64,000 nt of DNA, from contig NC_072455.1 of assembly GCF_027596085.1 (NCBI RefSeq), positions 3,020,350 to 3,084,349 of the forward strand. The letters are read 5' to 3'. Below, piece after piece: positions 1 through 30,367 of this stretch. The translations under genes were made by a program, and so were the position numbers. Each line of letters opens with the position of its first letter. Position 1 is the first letter of the stretch. The notes below the pieces were generated by a model. The model did no database searches. It had not been told where the DNA came from and saw only the letters and a program-made list of their open reading frames with translations. The stretch comes from Anoplopoma fimbria. Taxonomy: Eukaryota > Chordata > Actinopteri > Perciformes > Anoplopomatidae.

Positions 1-96
<96 letters not shown>
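1..96. repeat. (CA)n microsatellite, truncated by window edge
   Basis: Pure CA dinucleotide for 96 bases from the first base of the window, so it extends to the left by an unknown amount. Confidence 0.98.
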
Positions 97-97
<1 letters not shown>

Positions 98-264
98 GGA
101 GGAAGTACCTCTGCATTTCTCTTACCCCCCCCTATCTCGTCAAACAATAACAGTGTGGAACTCTGGGTATTATTTTAGCAGCCGTCCACCACTTTATCTG
201 CTCTCCACAATACTTCCTCTCCCACTGACTCACACATCCTGCCTGGGAGGGGGGCGAGAGAGGC

Positions 265-292
265 ATAGAGAGAGAGAGAGAGAGAGAGAGAG
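265..292. repeat. (AG)n microsatellite
   Basis: About 14 AG units inside a purine-rich stretch (245-375). Confidence 0.9.
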
Positions 293-3200
293 GGGTGGGA
301 GAGAGAGGGAGAAATAGCCATGTTTTGTCTTCCAGCAAGAGGAGGAGGAAGAGAGAGGAAGAGGAGGGAGAGGGGATGTGAGCATCGTCGGGTGGTTTTT
401 ACTTCTACAGATGGACATCGGCTCTCGCTCACATTTCTACCGATGTCACGAAACAAAAAACGGCTTCAGGGCGAGAAGTTTTATTATGTCGATTCTTCTC
501 GGAAAAAGAGGATTTTAGAGTAGTCCGTGTTTATTAGTAGACTCTCAACTCTTCAAACTTGAACTTATCCCAGTGATGCTGGGGACCTGAACTGGGATCA
601 GTTTGACAGCTCGTGCTTCAGCCCTTCAGAGTCTGGTAGGTCTTTTTTCTGAGGTCGCACATAAGTTTAGGATTGATAATCTAATCTTCTCAATGAGTTC
701 TTTGAGGAATAAATGTATGGCAAGTTCATTTTCTTACACTAGACGGAAAGTCGTTGTCGTTTGACCAACAGTAGCCTCGCTTTTATCTTCACAGGGAGCG
801 GTTGTCGAGCACATGATGCGTCTTTTTCTCATTTTACAATCTTTCTTTCCTCTTGAAGTCGTGCATAAGTCTCCGTCCTTATCAGAGAGATTGTCCAAAT
901 CTGTTTGTCTGGCTGCCTTTTGTCTGGCGTTCGTTCTGTACTGTATTGCGACTTTGTGTGTGACTCAGATTATGCGCGTTTGACCTTTGCGGTATCAGTC
1001 AGCTGTTGCAGTTTCTGAGCATTAAGTAGGACATTCCAGCAGATCCTTTTCATAGAGGCTCATTCAGAGCTGCATGGACGGAGAATTCATAATTACTCTG
1101 CCTCTTTTTCTCGCTATTTGTGTCTCTTATATCTGTTTTTTTGTGTGTTTACTTTATCAATTCCCCACTTTAAGACGAACAGAAAACTGGAGAATGTATT
1201 TATAAATGGAAGTTTGCCATGTCTCGCAAAGTTGATTTGGATTTCCTGGTTGGTCGCGGCCGCAGCAACATCACAACAGCGATTTACTCATTATCTCGGG
1301 TCTTTCCACATCAAGGACACGCTGTTACCTCGCGTACGTCAGAGAGTTCTTAGAAAAACATTATTGATGTGATTCCTATTTGAGTGTTTCTCCCAAGCTG
1401 TGACAGGTAGCCAACAGTGTCACAGAACAGGGAAGGGGGATTTCTTTGGATTATGTTATTAACTTAATTTACAGTTGGTAGAATGGACTGTAGAGCTTTG
1501 CTGTGTCTCATGTGTCCTGTTAATGAAAAGGGCAACAGTTTATGGAGTGTCACTGAAAGCAGCACTGACAAAAGCTTTGGAAAACTTTTAATACTTCACT
1601 CCCAAGAAAGATTTTTAGGACAAGAACTGCTTGGAACCCTTAAATAGGGCCCTTTGATACAGAGAAAATCAAATATCACCTTATTTTTTACCAAATACCT
1701 CAATTATTATATTTCAGCAACATTGTTGGGTTGACCATTGGTGCTTTTACAAGATATTTACACACTGAGATTTTTGATGATCATCAGTAATGGAGATATA
1801 ATGACAAAGTGGTTAAATGCAAATAATAGAACAGCTAGAACAACCAGAAAATAACACCACTGTACTGTAATTCAGCCCTTAAAACCATGAAAAGACAACA
1901 CTAATGCCATATTACGATATCTAAAATTTAAGACAATATAATATCAATATATTTCCCAGCCTAACACTCAAATCTTAAAAAAACTTTCAAATTGGGACCA
2001 TATTAGGTTTACTTTATAGGTGAAAACTTGCTGTATCACCATACATGATTTTTAATTCTTGCTTTGTGTAAATATATTTATATATCTATTTTGCTATATT
2101 TTATTTTTGCTTTTAATGTTTTACCATTTTTGTAAATTACATAAAATGTTCTCTTTTGGTTTTGGACGTACAAAACAAGTAATATGAACATGTCGTCTTG
2201 GAACTTCTGGGAACTTCAAAGGCTTTTTTTTGTATTTTTGACATTTTTTAGACTAAACTACTAATTGATGATTGAAAAAGATAAAATGAACCAACAATAT
2301 ATGAATTTGACTCTTTGTCAGTTTTTCCAACCTATTCCTGAAGAAACTATATAACTATTTAACTTGTATTTTATATAGTTTCATTGACAAACTTGAACTT
2401 GTTTTTCTTTGAAGCATTGTTTAAACTTAAGGTATATGTTTTTAGACACCTAAGAATCTCTCACTTTGACGTCTTTTGACCTGCAAATCACCAAATTATG
2501 CTAACAAGGATGAATAAATGCATGAAGCCAGCCTTTTTGTCATTGCAAAAGTAATTAAAAACAAATAAATCTACCCATTCCTTAAAGTAAAACAAGTGTT
2601 AATGGACCACTAAAATGAGCAGAATGGTATCAAACATAGTAAAAACAAAAGTTTGTAGAAAAGATTTCCACTACCTCCCAATATCACAGGCTTTGGTTCC
2701 ATGTAGAAGATTGAGTTCTTCTTACTGTAAATCACAACATTTCTTGGATACATGATACATGATCCCCCCTCGAGCACTAATCTGAGCATTTTGGAAAAAC
2801 ACGGATTGGTTATGTGGTTTCAAAAGAACTTTCCCCTTCTGCTATGCATGGTTTCCAAACAGCACAGTAGCTTTCTCTATCACATTCTTAAGTTGCACAT
2901 TGATCTTTATCATACTTTCTTCATCTAACTTTGGCTTCACACAGTTTGTTTTGATTTTCATGGCCATCAATCTCTGAAAGCTAAACTTGGAGTAAAGAGT
3001 AGGTGGTGGGTTCGAAAATGGTATTTTCTCTGGTCGAGTTTGGACGGTTCCCACACATGTTCATGCACAAACATACAAAATATGCACATAGAGAAACACA
3101 CACAGCCTCTATATAAACTTTCTCAGGGGATAATTTTAAGGACATTGTCAGCGGAGTCGAACAATCAGTGGGCTGAGATAGAAATCCCTCTTAAGGAGCG

Positions 3201-3474
3201 AGAACCAGGAAACAAGAGTGTTTATTTTGGATGTGGTTCCCCCTGCTTCTGCTTTATCATAAACAATAATACTCAGAAATGGTCCCTTTCCTTTCCCTCG
3301 CCGTGCCAGGATCCGCATTCCTCTCCCAAAAAAATCTACCTCCAAATGTTTCTCATTTTACATTTTGGTACTTTCAGTTTGCAAATCTCAACCAAAGTCT
3401 CTTCTGGAGGACTTTGTCGGTGGAAATGAAGCCGTTCTGCCCATCCAGCTGTTAACTCTGTGGTTTTCATAGCT

Positions 3475-4150
3475 CTCGTCAAGTCCTAAGTCAACAGACA
3501 CGAGTCCATGTCAAGTCAGTTGAGACTACTCCAGCTTAGGTTTGAGTCTTGTCAAGTCTCAAGTCAATCAAGACAAGCCCAAGCCACGTCTGAAGTCTAA
3601 TGAGACACGTTTCAGTCAATAACGAGTCATGTAAAGTCTCAAGTCTATTGAGACAAGTTAAAGTAATAATCTTTTCAAGTCTCATGTCAGTCAAGACAAG
3701 CCCAAGAAAAGTCCCAGTCAAGAACAAGTCTTGTTAAGTCACAAGTCAAACAAGACAAGTCCAAACCAGGTTTGAGACACGTCAAGTGTCAAATCGAACG
3801 AGACAAGTCCAAGTCAAGTTCAAATTTAGTTAAATGTCAAGTCATTTGAGACAAGTCGAAGCCTGGTTGGTCATTAATTAAGTGACAACTCTAATGAGAC
3901 GAGCCTAGGACCAAGTTCAAATCTTGTCAAATGTCTAGTCAACTGACACAAGTCCAAGTCAAATAAGAGACTCATTAAGGCCAAAGTCAATTGAGACAAG
4001 TTCAAGCCTGGTTTGATTTTAGTCAAGTGTCAAATCAAACAAGACAGGTCCAAGTCCAAGTATAAATCTTGTTAGATATCAACGTCACTCAAGGCAAGTC
4101 CAAGTCAAGTCTCAGGTCAAAGTCAACTTTGAGTAATGTCGAGTCAACAG
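3475..4150. repeat. Degenerate tandem array of GTCAAGTC / GAGACAAGTCCAAGTC
   Basis: The words AAGTC, GTCAAGTC, GAGACAAGTC and TCAATTGAGAC recur every 10-35 bases for nearly 700 bases. Units are diverged and no exact period was fixed by eye. It lies in a shroom4 intron. Confidence 0.75.
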
Positions 4151-4868
4151 CGTTTGTTGTTTTCATACTCTGAACATTTGTTTCCATTCAGCGGTAGTTT
4201 CCCCAACTGTTATTAATCCGAAAGATAAACACATAACGTTCCATTCAGACTCTGAGAATACATTTATTCCTGAGCTTTCTCTCTTTATATCCTTTTATTT
4301 TCACTCCTTTTTCGTTTTGTTTCCATTTCTGTCTCACACACTCACCGTCTGCAGGGGGTTGAATTGAATCTGGCGAACATATGGGGATCGGAAGTCTGAA
4401 TAAGGGAATTAGTGAATATCATGGGATACGCTGGAATGTCTGGCTTCAGATCAGACTGACTGGGGAAACCTACTGTACTTGTTGGATGAGTTTTTAATGG
4501 CAGCCCAAATAGAAGCCCAAACAACTATTGAGGAAGCTGTTTCCACAGAGTTTGGGTTGGCAAGGTACCACTGCTGTGCTAAGTTTAATTTGAGCCCCGA
4601 TCTTGAGAGACACTTACAACTGAGGCTGCAAATAAGCAGGTCGATTCAGCCATTTCTCCTGAATATATCATTGTATTTAGACAAAAAAACTGCTTGTATC
4701 TTTGAATTTAGATTTAAAGAATCGTGTCAAAAAAGAGGAGGTTGCAAAAGAGAAAATGTAACGTACTGTATAGAAAGGAAATTACATTAGCCATCTTGGG
4801 AAATGGATGTCTTTATTGCCAATTTACTGTATATAGTAAGACTGGAAAGGTTAATGCAGGAAATACCA

Positions 4869-5200
4869 CAGCATCATCAGGGGGCGACTCCTCTGGTTGT
4901 ATAGAAGTCTATGAGAAAATGACTCTACTTCTCTCTTGATTTATTCCCTCAGTAAACATTGTAAACATGAGTTTATGGTCTCAATCTCTAGTTTCAAGTC
5001 TTCTTCAATACAGCATGATGTTCATTTAGTAAATGATGCTCCATTTAGAGTCAAACAGACCATAAAGCAGGGGATGCTTTAGGGCGGGGCTTAAATGGTT
5101 GCAAAAAAACAAGATGGCGACGACCAAAATCCCGAATTCGAAGCTTCAAAACCTCAGTCCACAAACCAATGGGTGACGTATTTTGTCCACCTATTTTATA
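4869..5200 (+). repeat. Dispersed repeat family R1, copy A
   Basis: Starts near AGGGGGCGACTCC and ends near CCAATGGGTGACG. The same sequence appears on the - strand at 8482-8935 and 39119-39416 and as a fragment at 13731-13897. It has the features of a non-autonomous element (AAGATGGCGACG, GAATTCGAAGCTTC), but the class is not identified. Confidence 0.8.
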
Positions 5201-5535
5201 TCAATGAGGGAAGGCAGAATTTTACAAACACCCCTCAATAATAAACCCCAACAGCACTACAACTGCCACCTCCAAAATGACTGTAAAGTTGAATGAAATC
5301 ATAATTTTAAACAATAAAAAAATAACATTTTAAACTCCTTGAAGGCAGGATTTCTTGCAGGGCTGCTGTAATGTAGTTTAAGCTAAATGTTCGTAATAAT
5401 TTGACATCTGTGTGTACGATATGTGATCATTAAAGCAAATACAAGAAGTTGTTGTTATTGCTTATGTAACATAATGGGTGATGTAAACAGCTCATCCTCA
5501 CCTGAGTCTCCCTCTCTCTCACCTGTCTCCCACAG

Positions 5536-23380
<17,845 letters not shown>

Positions 23381-23485
23381 AGAAAAATAAAAAGCCGAAA
23401 GAGATGAAGAAGCAGGAGCTTGTAGTCACATTTAGTCAGTTTCAAGACAACAAGAGAATGAGGATCGATAAGTTTAACAGAGTCT

Positions 23486-24250
23486 CTTAAAGGAATAGTT
23501 TGACATTTTGGGAAATAAGCACCATCACTTTCTTGCCGTGAGTTATGTGAAAAGATCAACACCACTTTAAAGTCCGTCAGCACCTCTAAGACTACCCGTT
23601 TAACATGTTTTATCTTGTTTAAAAGGAGGTTGGTAATTTGCTGCGTTACATTTGAACCGGTCTAAGTTCCAAGTGGATAACAGTGGCTAACAATAGATAA
23701 CAGTGGCTAACAATAGATAACAGTGGATAACAATAGATAACAGTGGATAACAATAGATAACAGTGGATAACAATAGATAACAGTGGATAACAGTGGCTAA
23801 AAGTGAAAAACAGTGGCTAACAGTGAAAAACAGTGGCTAACAGTGAAAAACAGTGGATAACAGTGGATAACAATAGATAACAGTGGCTAACAATAGATAA
23901 CAGTGGCTAACAATAGATAACAGTGGCTAACAATAGATAACAGTGGCTAACAATAGATAACAGTGGATAACAGTGACTAACAATATATAACAGTGGATAA
24001 CAGTGACTCAAAGTGAAAAACAGTGGATAACAGTGGCTAACAATATATAACAGTGGATAACAATATATAACAGTGGATAACAATGGCTAACAATGGATAA
24101 CAATGGCTAACAGTGGATAACAGTGGCTAACAATTACATTCCCAGCCTTGACTTCCAATTTCTGAGGCTAATGGAACGCAGCATTTATGCTAAACTAAGC
24201 TGAAGCTTCATATTTAGTGAACCCAAAATGTCAAACTGTTCTTTTAAGGG
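23486..24250. mobile_element. MITE, family M1, expanded by an internal tandem array
   Basis: The left end TTAAAGGAATAGTTTGACAT (about 23487) and right end AATGTCAAACTGTTCTTTTA (to about 24246) are inverted repeats with few mismatches. The left inner sequence TCACTTTCTTGCCGTGAG and right inner TTATGCTAAACTAAGCTGAA match the M1 ends. The middle has been replaced or expanded by a 10-bp tandem array (23671-24130). Confidence 0.78.
23671..24130. repeat. Tandem array, 46 units of exactly 10 bp
   Basis: Consensus CARTRGMTAA. The commonest units are CAGTGGCTAA, CAGTGGATAA and CAATAGATAA, often alternating as 20-bp pairs. Every unit from 23671 to 24130 stays in 10-base register with no indel; only substitutions vary (CAGTGAAAAA, CAATATATAA). 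Since 10 is not a multiple of 3, the TAA closes every + strand frame. Confidence 0.97.
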
Positions 24251-25064
24251 ATTAGCAGAGAACCGGAAGTTTCAGGACTAAACCAACAACCCTTTTTTAA
24301 ATTTTTTATCAACAACATAAAAGACTGAAGGAAGAAAAAGACAAAAGAAGAAGAAGACTACTTGTATGTGAACAAAGAAGGAAAATAAAAGCACACACAC
24401 ACAAAAACAAACTATATCCTCTTCTCCACGTTAAACATGTACTGTAAGACTGTATTAATGACACTACACTTCTTCTAACACTACGTTGCCAAAGACATAT
24501 TTTCTTGAATGTGTCGCTGAGACGCTGCTTTATTTCTTGTTGTTGTGTGTTTTTTGCGTTTTATATTTAAATCTCCTGGTTCAGAGAATCAAAGGAGTGT
24601 TCACACGGAAGAAAAATGTTACCGACACTTAAGTCAATTAATTGAAATGCAGCATTATTAACTGCTATTTTTTCTTTTGTATTCACGTTCGTTGCTGGCT
24701 GACACTTTTCATTCAGCAAAAACATGTTCTGTATTATCTCCCTTTAAACCTTCGTAATACTTTGTACTACAAACATGTTATACCGTGTGGGGTTTGAGAC
24801 TCCACCCACTCGTCACGTGATAACTGTTATGTACAGAAGACACTTGTGTTTATAATGTAAACAATGTGTATATAGTGTTGTTGTTGTTGTTGTTTTTTTT
24901 TGAAAGACTGGAATAGGTTGTAAAAATTGGTTTGTAAAAGATGAACGTGAAGAGGGAGACGAGTCAGCCATTTCTGTATATCTGTACTTTTCTGTCTTCG
25001 GTTAACTCATCCATTTAGGATTTACCGGAGACCGTAGTGTGAAGAACGCTTGTTTGTTTTCCTA

Positions 25065-25424
25065 CTGAGAGTTACATGAGACGTTTGAGACCAATCTAAT
25101 GTTTGTACGGTAATAATGAGGCTAAAGCAAGCCGTCTGCTAGCGTAGCTTAGCATAAAGACTGGAAACAGGGGGAAACAGCTAGCCTTGCTCTGTCCACA
25201 GCGACACAATTACACGAGCATTACACAAACAAGATATAACGTGTTAATTAGCGTGCTTTTACCTCTGCTTCCTGTTTTCGTGCTAAGCTAAGCTAGCTGG
25301 CTGCTGGACTTGGCTTCATATTTAACGCATATATATCTGAGAGGGGTGTCTATCTTCTCGGCTGAATCTCGGCAAGAAAGCAAACAAGAGTAACTCAAAA
25401 ATTTCAAACTAGTGCTTTAAAATT
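25065..25424. mobile_element. MITE, family M1, second copy in 3' UTR region
   Basis: Contains GCGTAGCTTAGCATAAAGAC, GGAAACAGGGGGAAACAGCTAG, GTGCTAAGCTAAGCTAGCTGG and CGGCAAGAAAGCAAACAAGAG, the internal blocks of M1. The right end TTTCAAACTAGTGCTTTAAA is diverged from the other copies. Confidence 0.72.
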
Positions 25425-25457
25425 TGAGAAAGTTTGGGTTTTTTTTTTCCCAATTTG

Positions 25458-25488
<31 letters not shown>

Positions 25489-26102
25489 TGCTACGTTACC
25501 AAAGTCTCCTGAGCTTTAAACCTCAAACTAAACCCGCTCTGCCTGCCTTAGTAAATCAAATAAAGAGAAAAACAAACAGCTCAACAAGAGACGGGAGGGA
25601 TTTGGAAGAGGAAATGTGTTTATCTTGGCTGTTGAAGTTAAGTGAAAAAACAGACACTCTTTGTCATTTTCTACTTGTATTCATTTCAACACATCTGCAG
25701 CTTAAAGTTTATTAAAAGTTACATTTTCTGTAGTTTATTCTAAGATGATTCCTGCTGTTTTAACACCAAACAAACCACACATACTTATCCTGTTTTGTAC
25801 ATATTACGTGTATTCTTGTATTTTTTCTAAACCAACTGGAAACGTATCGACTTGACAAGAGAGGAGAGAAAGTCGCTTGAGAGTATATTTCTTCTTTTCA
25901 TGTTTTTTTTCCTATGTAATTTTGATTTATTCAATTTTTTTTTTTGCTGTGTGTGCAAAATGCATTACAAGATTGTGTAACTGCAAAAACACTCACGTGA
26001 GGGGAAAAAAAAGTACCATAAATAATAATAATAGTATTTTAAACTAGCTTCACTGTCTCCTGTCGTGATTCATATCCACTGTGGGTGAACGGTCTCTTTA
26101 TG

Positions 26103-26103
<1 letters not shown>

Positions 26104-26168
<65 letters not shown>
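26104..26168. repeat. (GT)n microsatellite
   Basis: About 32 GT units, near the presumed 3' end of shroom4. Confidence 0.97.
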
Positions 26169-26170
<2 letters not shown>

Positions 26171-28259
26171 TTGGACGGTTAAGTAAATACTTCTGAGTGC
26201 AAATGGAGGTTGACGGATGGTAAGTGGAGTCGTTGGGATGTGGTGAGGAGACGCATTAAAGAGAGGGCTCGTTAAAACTTATTGATGATCCCATTGTTTT
26301 TTTGGGGGGGGGGGTACTACGGCTATAAAAATGTTTAAAAAAAGATCTGAAATGTGCATTTAGTTCCAACTTTGTACACTGTAAAACTTTGTAATGTAAA
26401 ATTAAAGAAAATGACTGCTTAAAGACACTTTACATTCACAGTTTCTCTACTTTATCGAAAGAATACAGCAACTTATTGTATTAAAAGCATGAAATAATTT
26501 GCTGTAATAATTCAAACATGACAATATTTTATATATTATATATATATTATTATATTATAGATTATGGTATAATTTACAGTATACTGTATCCTAGAAATAC
26601 ATAAACTTTTTGTAGTAGAAACGTCAAGTTATTTGTCATAAATAAGCAAGTTACTGTGAAAGTAGCTGTAGTGGGATAATGGGACCAAGTGGTAGAATTC
26701 CCAGAATGCATTGCACTCACAGCAATATACAGTATGAGCACAATACAGTAAGTCACTGTTCATTTACATAATTTTGTTTGCAGTCATTTAAAAAAATATA
26801 TGTTAAGATTTTAACTGACATCCTTCAGACTTTTGTTACATTTTTTCTTCTCAAATGTTCCTAAATTTATCCAAATTAATTATGTTGTATGTTATATATT
26901 TTTTAAAGCCGTCTGAGACCAACCTATTAATGGGTCTATATAAATAAAATTTGTTTTTATTTTATTATTGTAGTAAGTCACAGTTTCTACTTTCTGTCAA
27001 AATGATAAGATATTAAGACACTATATATTTTTTCTGTTTAAAAAATGATGTGAAATTTTTACTTTCTTTTTTAAAATTTGAATTGATTGTGATTTTATGA
27101 ATTTAATTATTTTAATAAAAAAATATTGAATGGAGATTATAAACTATAAGTCAAATGTTTGACTTACAAAATCAATGTAGTAGATTTAAATTGTTTTAGT
27201 AACTGTCTCACAGCTATAAAATTATGTTTTTCTTTCGACTAATATTTTATTACTCCTACTTTTTCACCTGTTTTATGTTATTTTTTTGGCCACAATGTTC
27301 TTCCATAATATGTGATGCCAGAAAAATATGAATTAATTGTAGGGAGGATGACATGGAGCTGCAAATATTTATTACTTCACAAGAATCTGCAATTTTTCAG
27401 TGTCATAAACATGATAAATGTTTTTTATGATAAATAAAAAATGTTCCCACCATTAAAATGTAAAATCCTCCTCCTGGGTCAGACTGGTGGGGGTATAATG
27501 TTCTGTTACACAATAACATAAGTGGGTCATCTAAGTGGTACTTTCAATGGAGACTAGAGCCGTTAAAGACATTAATAAAACTGAGAATAGAAGAAGAGAA
27601 AAGTGTTTTAGGTGGTCGTGTTCCACCTCGCAGAGACAGAGAGAGAAATAATACAGAAAACAGCTGTTGTGGAGGCAAAGAATCTGTGTTTTGGGAAAAG
27701 TGAGGGAGTTCATTCTTTTTCCTGACCCAGATTGAAGAACAGTGAGGCTGATGGGAATAAAGAGAGAGAGAGGGACGAAAGACAGACAGACGGAAACGGG
27801 AATTATTGCAATCTCACTTCAGCGACTTGAATTTATGAGTTTATGCAGATGAAAGAGGAGGAAGTGATGAGAAACAGACCCCACTCAAAGAAGAAAAACA
27901 CTGAGGGAGATGTTTATGTTGGAGAACAGGGAGATGAATGAGTGGGAGGTAAGCGGGAAGGAACAAGGCATCATGGGAAGGGATGAAAGAAAAGGAGGTT
28001 GTGGTGATTAATCAGAGCTTCAGTAAAAAGGCCTTTTCTGTCAGCACTCATGCACTGTTAAATGTTCACTTTTTTCTTCAGGAGCCCTTAGTCATTGTTT
28101 TTACAGATGACCACAAGGCGGCGCTCTTTAACTGCTTTTATCACATTTAAATAATCCATCATGAACGAAGCATTGCAGCTAAACACAGAATAAAAAAACA
28201 TGTTAGGTTGAACATGATTTGCAATATATATAAATAATTGTAATGTAAAAGCATCCTAT

Positions 28260-28515
28260 TTCAGCACTATACATACTTATACCTTACTGTTTATACTATA
28301 TATATACTGTACATATCTTGCATCTCATATACACTGTTCATACGGTTTATACTGTTTATACTACTCATACTGTTATTTTTCTTTTTTGATTATTATTTAT
28401 ACTGTTATTTATCCAGCACATTGCACTGCACCTTTACTGCTTCTTTTGCACTTCTGGTTAGATGCTAAAACTGCATTTCGTTGTACTAGTACAATAAAGT
28501 TGAATCTAATCTAAA
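28260..28515 (+). mobile_element. Truncated LINE-like 3' end
   Basis: Ends TTGCACTTCTGGTTAGATGC, then CTGCATTTCGTTGTACTAGT, ACAATAAAGTTGAATCTAAT and a short CTAAT repeat. This tail is common at the 3' ends of fish non-LTR elements. It is preceded by short ATACTGTTTATACTG repeats. No ORF remains. Confidence 0.5.
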
Positions 28516-28762
28516 ATCTATAGCCTGCAACATATTGATTTTCTCACTGTCTATTTTAATTACATCAACATCAATTTATCTGCAATCTAACTGTTTGTTC
28601 TGTGCATGAATACCAACATAATGTTGCGGTGAAACACTACACTTAAGTTGGGCAAACTTTCCCCTCCTTATAATTTAATTTCACACAATTTTCAGCACTA
28701 AACCCAGTTTAAAAAACCCTGTGTTTTTAAAATTCGCCTGATATTGCCTTAATACTAATATG

Positions 28763-29635
28763 ATACTTTTATCTGAAAAGTAGAAAAAAAGAAAAAAAAG
28801 AAATGTATAAATAATAAAAAAAAATAATAATAATAAAATGTAATAAACTGTTTTTATCTGAAAAGTAGAAAAAAAAGTATAAATAATAATAATAAAAAAA
28901 AAATAATAAACAGTTTTTATCTGAAAAGTAGAAAAAAAAAAAAACAAGTAAATGTATAAATAATAATGAAAAAAATAATAATAATAAGAAAATGCAAGAA
29001 ACAGTTTTTATCTCAAAAGTAGAAAAAATGTTTTAATTTATAAATAATAATAAAAAAATTCTAATAATTAAAATGTCAGAAACAATTTTTATCTGTAAAG
29101 TAGAAAAAAAATAAATAATGTATAAATAATAATTAAAGAAAAGTATTTATAATAATAAAAAATAAAATGAAAAAAATAATTAGAAAAATGTAATAAATAG
29201 TTTGTATCTGAAAAGTAGAAAAAAAAAAGATTAAATGTATAAATAATAACAAATAAAAAAAATAAAAAAATATTTTTTATCTGAAAAGTAAAAAAATTAT
29301 TAAATGTATAAATAATTTTAAAAAAAAAAATCTGAAAAGTAGAAAAAATGAAAAGATTAAATGTATAAATAATAATAATAATAAAAATGTAAGAAAGTTT
29401 TTATCTGAAAAGTAGAAAAAATGAAAAGATTAAATGTATAAATAATAATAAAAAAATAATAATAATAATTAAAAAAATGTCAGAAACAGTTTTTATCTAA
29501 AAAGTAGAAAAAAAAAGTTATGTATAAACAATAATTTAAAAAAAAGTATAAATAATAAAAAAAAATAAAATAAAGAAATAATAAAAAAAAATGTAATAAA
29601 TAGTTTTTTACGTGAAAAGTAGAAAAAATAAAATA
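28763..29635. repeat. AT-rich minisatellite, about 11 units
   Basis: The phrase TTTTTATCTGAAAAGTAGAAAAA (with variants) recurs near 28766, 28852, 28914, 29006, 29086, 29201, 29274, 29325, 29398, 29489 and 29606. Each is followed by ATGTATAAATAATAATAA and an A-rich filler of variable length. Unit length varies from about 50 to 115 bases because the A and ATA runs expand or shrink. Confidence 0.88.
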
Positions 29636-29659
29636 ATAATAACTGTAACGTTACTAAAT

Positions 29660-30160
29660 AATATGTTTCTGTAAATAGCAGCCCGATCAGCTGCTCTGCT
29701 CTCCACTGGTTTTCCTGGCCGACAGCAGCTCGTGTCAAGCTGCCGTTATAAGGCAGTTCAACCGGAAGTCGAGTCACCAGCCCTTCAAAATAAAACTCCA
29801 CCATTCTATGATTTGAAAGACACAAACACACGTTTTGAACACACACATAAATGTAAAACAACCTAAATGGTTATTATATTAAGCTATAATAGTAATAATA
29901 GTGACTTAGGGACATATATTTATATGATTTGTCAAACCGGAAGTTGTCACTAAAACTCGCTAACTTGACTAATCTTCTGCGTTTCCGGTTGTAAGTGGAA
30001 CAAACAACACGGAACCCTGCTGATGTTCTCCTGCCTCGTTCTTCTGTTGAGTGTTAAGATGTTCTCCTGTGTGTTTTAAACAGTGTTAGTGTGGAGGCCC
30101 GAGAAACCCGAGTCACACGACTGGTACACGGCTGTGAGTCCCACAGGTGAAGTGGGTTCC
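29660..30160. promoter_or_regulatory. Possible promoter region with ETS-type CCGGAAG sites
   Basis: Contains ACCGGAAGTCG near 29760, ACCGGAAGTTG near 29937 and TTTCCGGTTG near 29982, matching the ETS core CCGGAA/TTCCGG. GC content is higher than in the flanks. It could be a distal clcn5 promoter, or CCGGAAG words within a dispersed repeat fragment. No coding exon is clear. Confidence 0.3.
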
Positions 30161-30272
30161 TCTTCTTCTTCTTCTTCTTCTTCTTCTTCTTCTTCTTCTT
30201 CTTCCTCCTCTTCTCTTCTTCCTCTTCTTCCTCCTCTTCTTCCTCCTCTTCCTCTTCCTCCTCTTCCTCCTT
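30159..30272. repeat. (TTC)n / (TCC)n trinucleotide tract
   Basis: About 15 TTC units followed by mixed TTCCTCC, a pure pyrimidine run of over 100 bases just before the 22-bp minisatellite. Confidence 0.95.
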
Positions 30273-30367
30273 TAGTCGTGAGACAGCGCGTGATAAGAAG
30301 CGGTGACGTTAGGGTGATATCAGTTAACTCAACGGCTGCTTCTGTCAGTTTGTTGGCATAGTAACGG

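Larger units (their letters stand above)
1..5535 (+). other. shroom4 intron (partial), no coding exon found
   Basis: I looked for the PDZ exons (carboxylate-binding loop GAPWGF-like, KIEDGGKA-like) and saw none, so they should lie upstream. Contents: CA repeat at the left edge, AG repeat near 265-292, a degenerate GTCAAGTC-type array (3475-4150) and one copy of a dispersed repeat (4869-5200). Long AT-rich stretches (1600-2700) show no clear structure. Confidence 0.6.
23381..26420 (+). other. shroom4: Probable shroom4 3' UTR and 3' end
   Basis: No coding signal after the TGA. Candidate poly(A) signals are AATAAA at 24384-24389 and ATTAAA at 26401-26406. The AATAAA at 23386 lies too close to the stop to be likely. 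The stretch holds an M1 MITE with an internal 10-bp array (23486-24250), a second M1 copy (25065-25424), a poly(T) run near 25463-25489 and a GT repeat (26104-26168). The true transcript end cannot be fixed without RNA data. Confidence 0.45.
26420..29660. other. Intergenic spacer between shroom4 and clcn5, AT-rich
   Basis: No coding exon recognised. Contains a LINE-like 3' end (28260-28515) and an AT-rich minisatellite (28763-29635). Confidence 0.6.

Noticed and set aside
1..5535. PDZ-domain exons of shroom4
   Set aside because: Expected upstream of 5536, but no PDZ-like codons with splice sites were found in this part, so they are probably outside the window.
23671..24130. CRISPR-like array
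   Set aside because: Units are 10 bp with no unique spacers; it is a simple tandem repeat in a vertebrate genome.
29493..29861. Minus-strand 122-residue open frame
   Set aside because: Half lies in the AT-rich minisatellite. The rest may be a decayed dispersed repeat; no known domain was seen.
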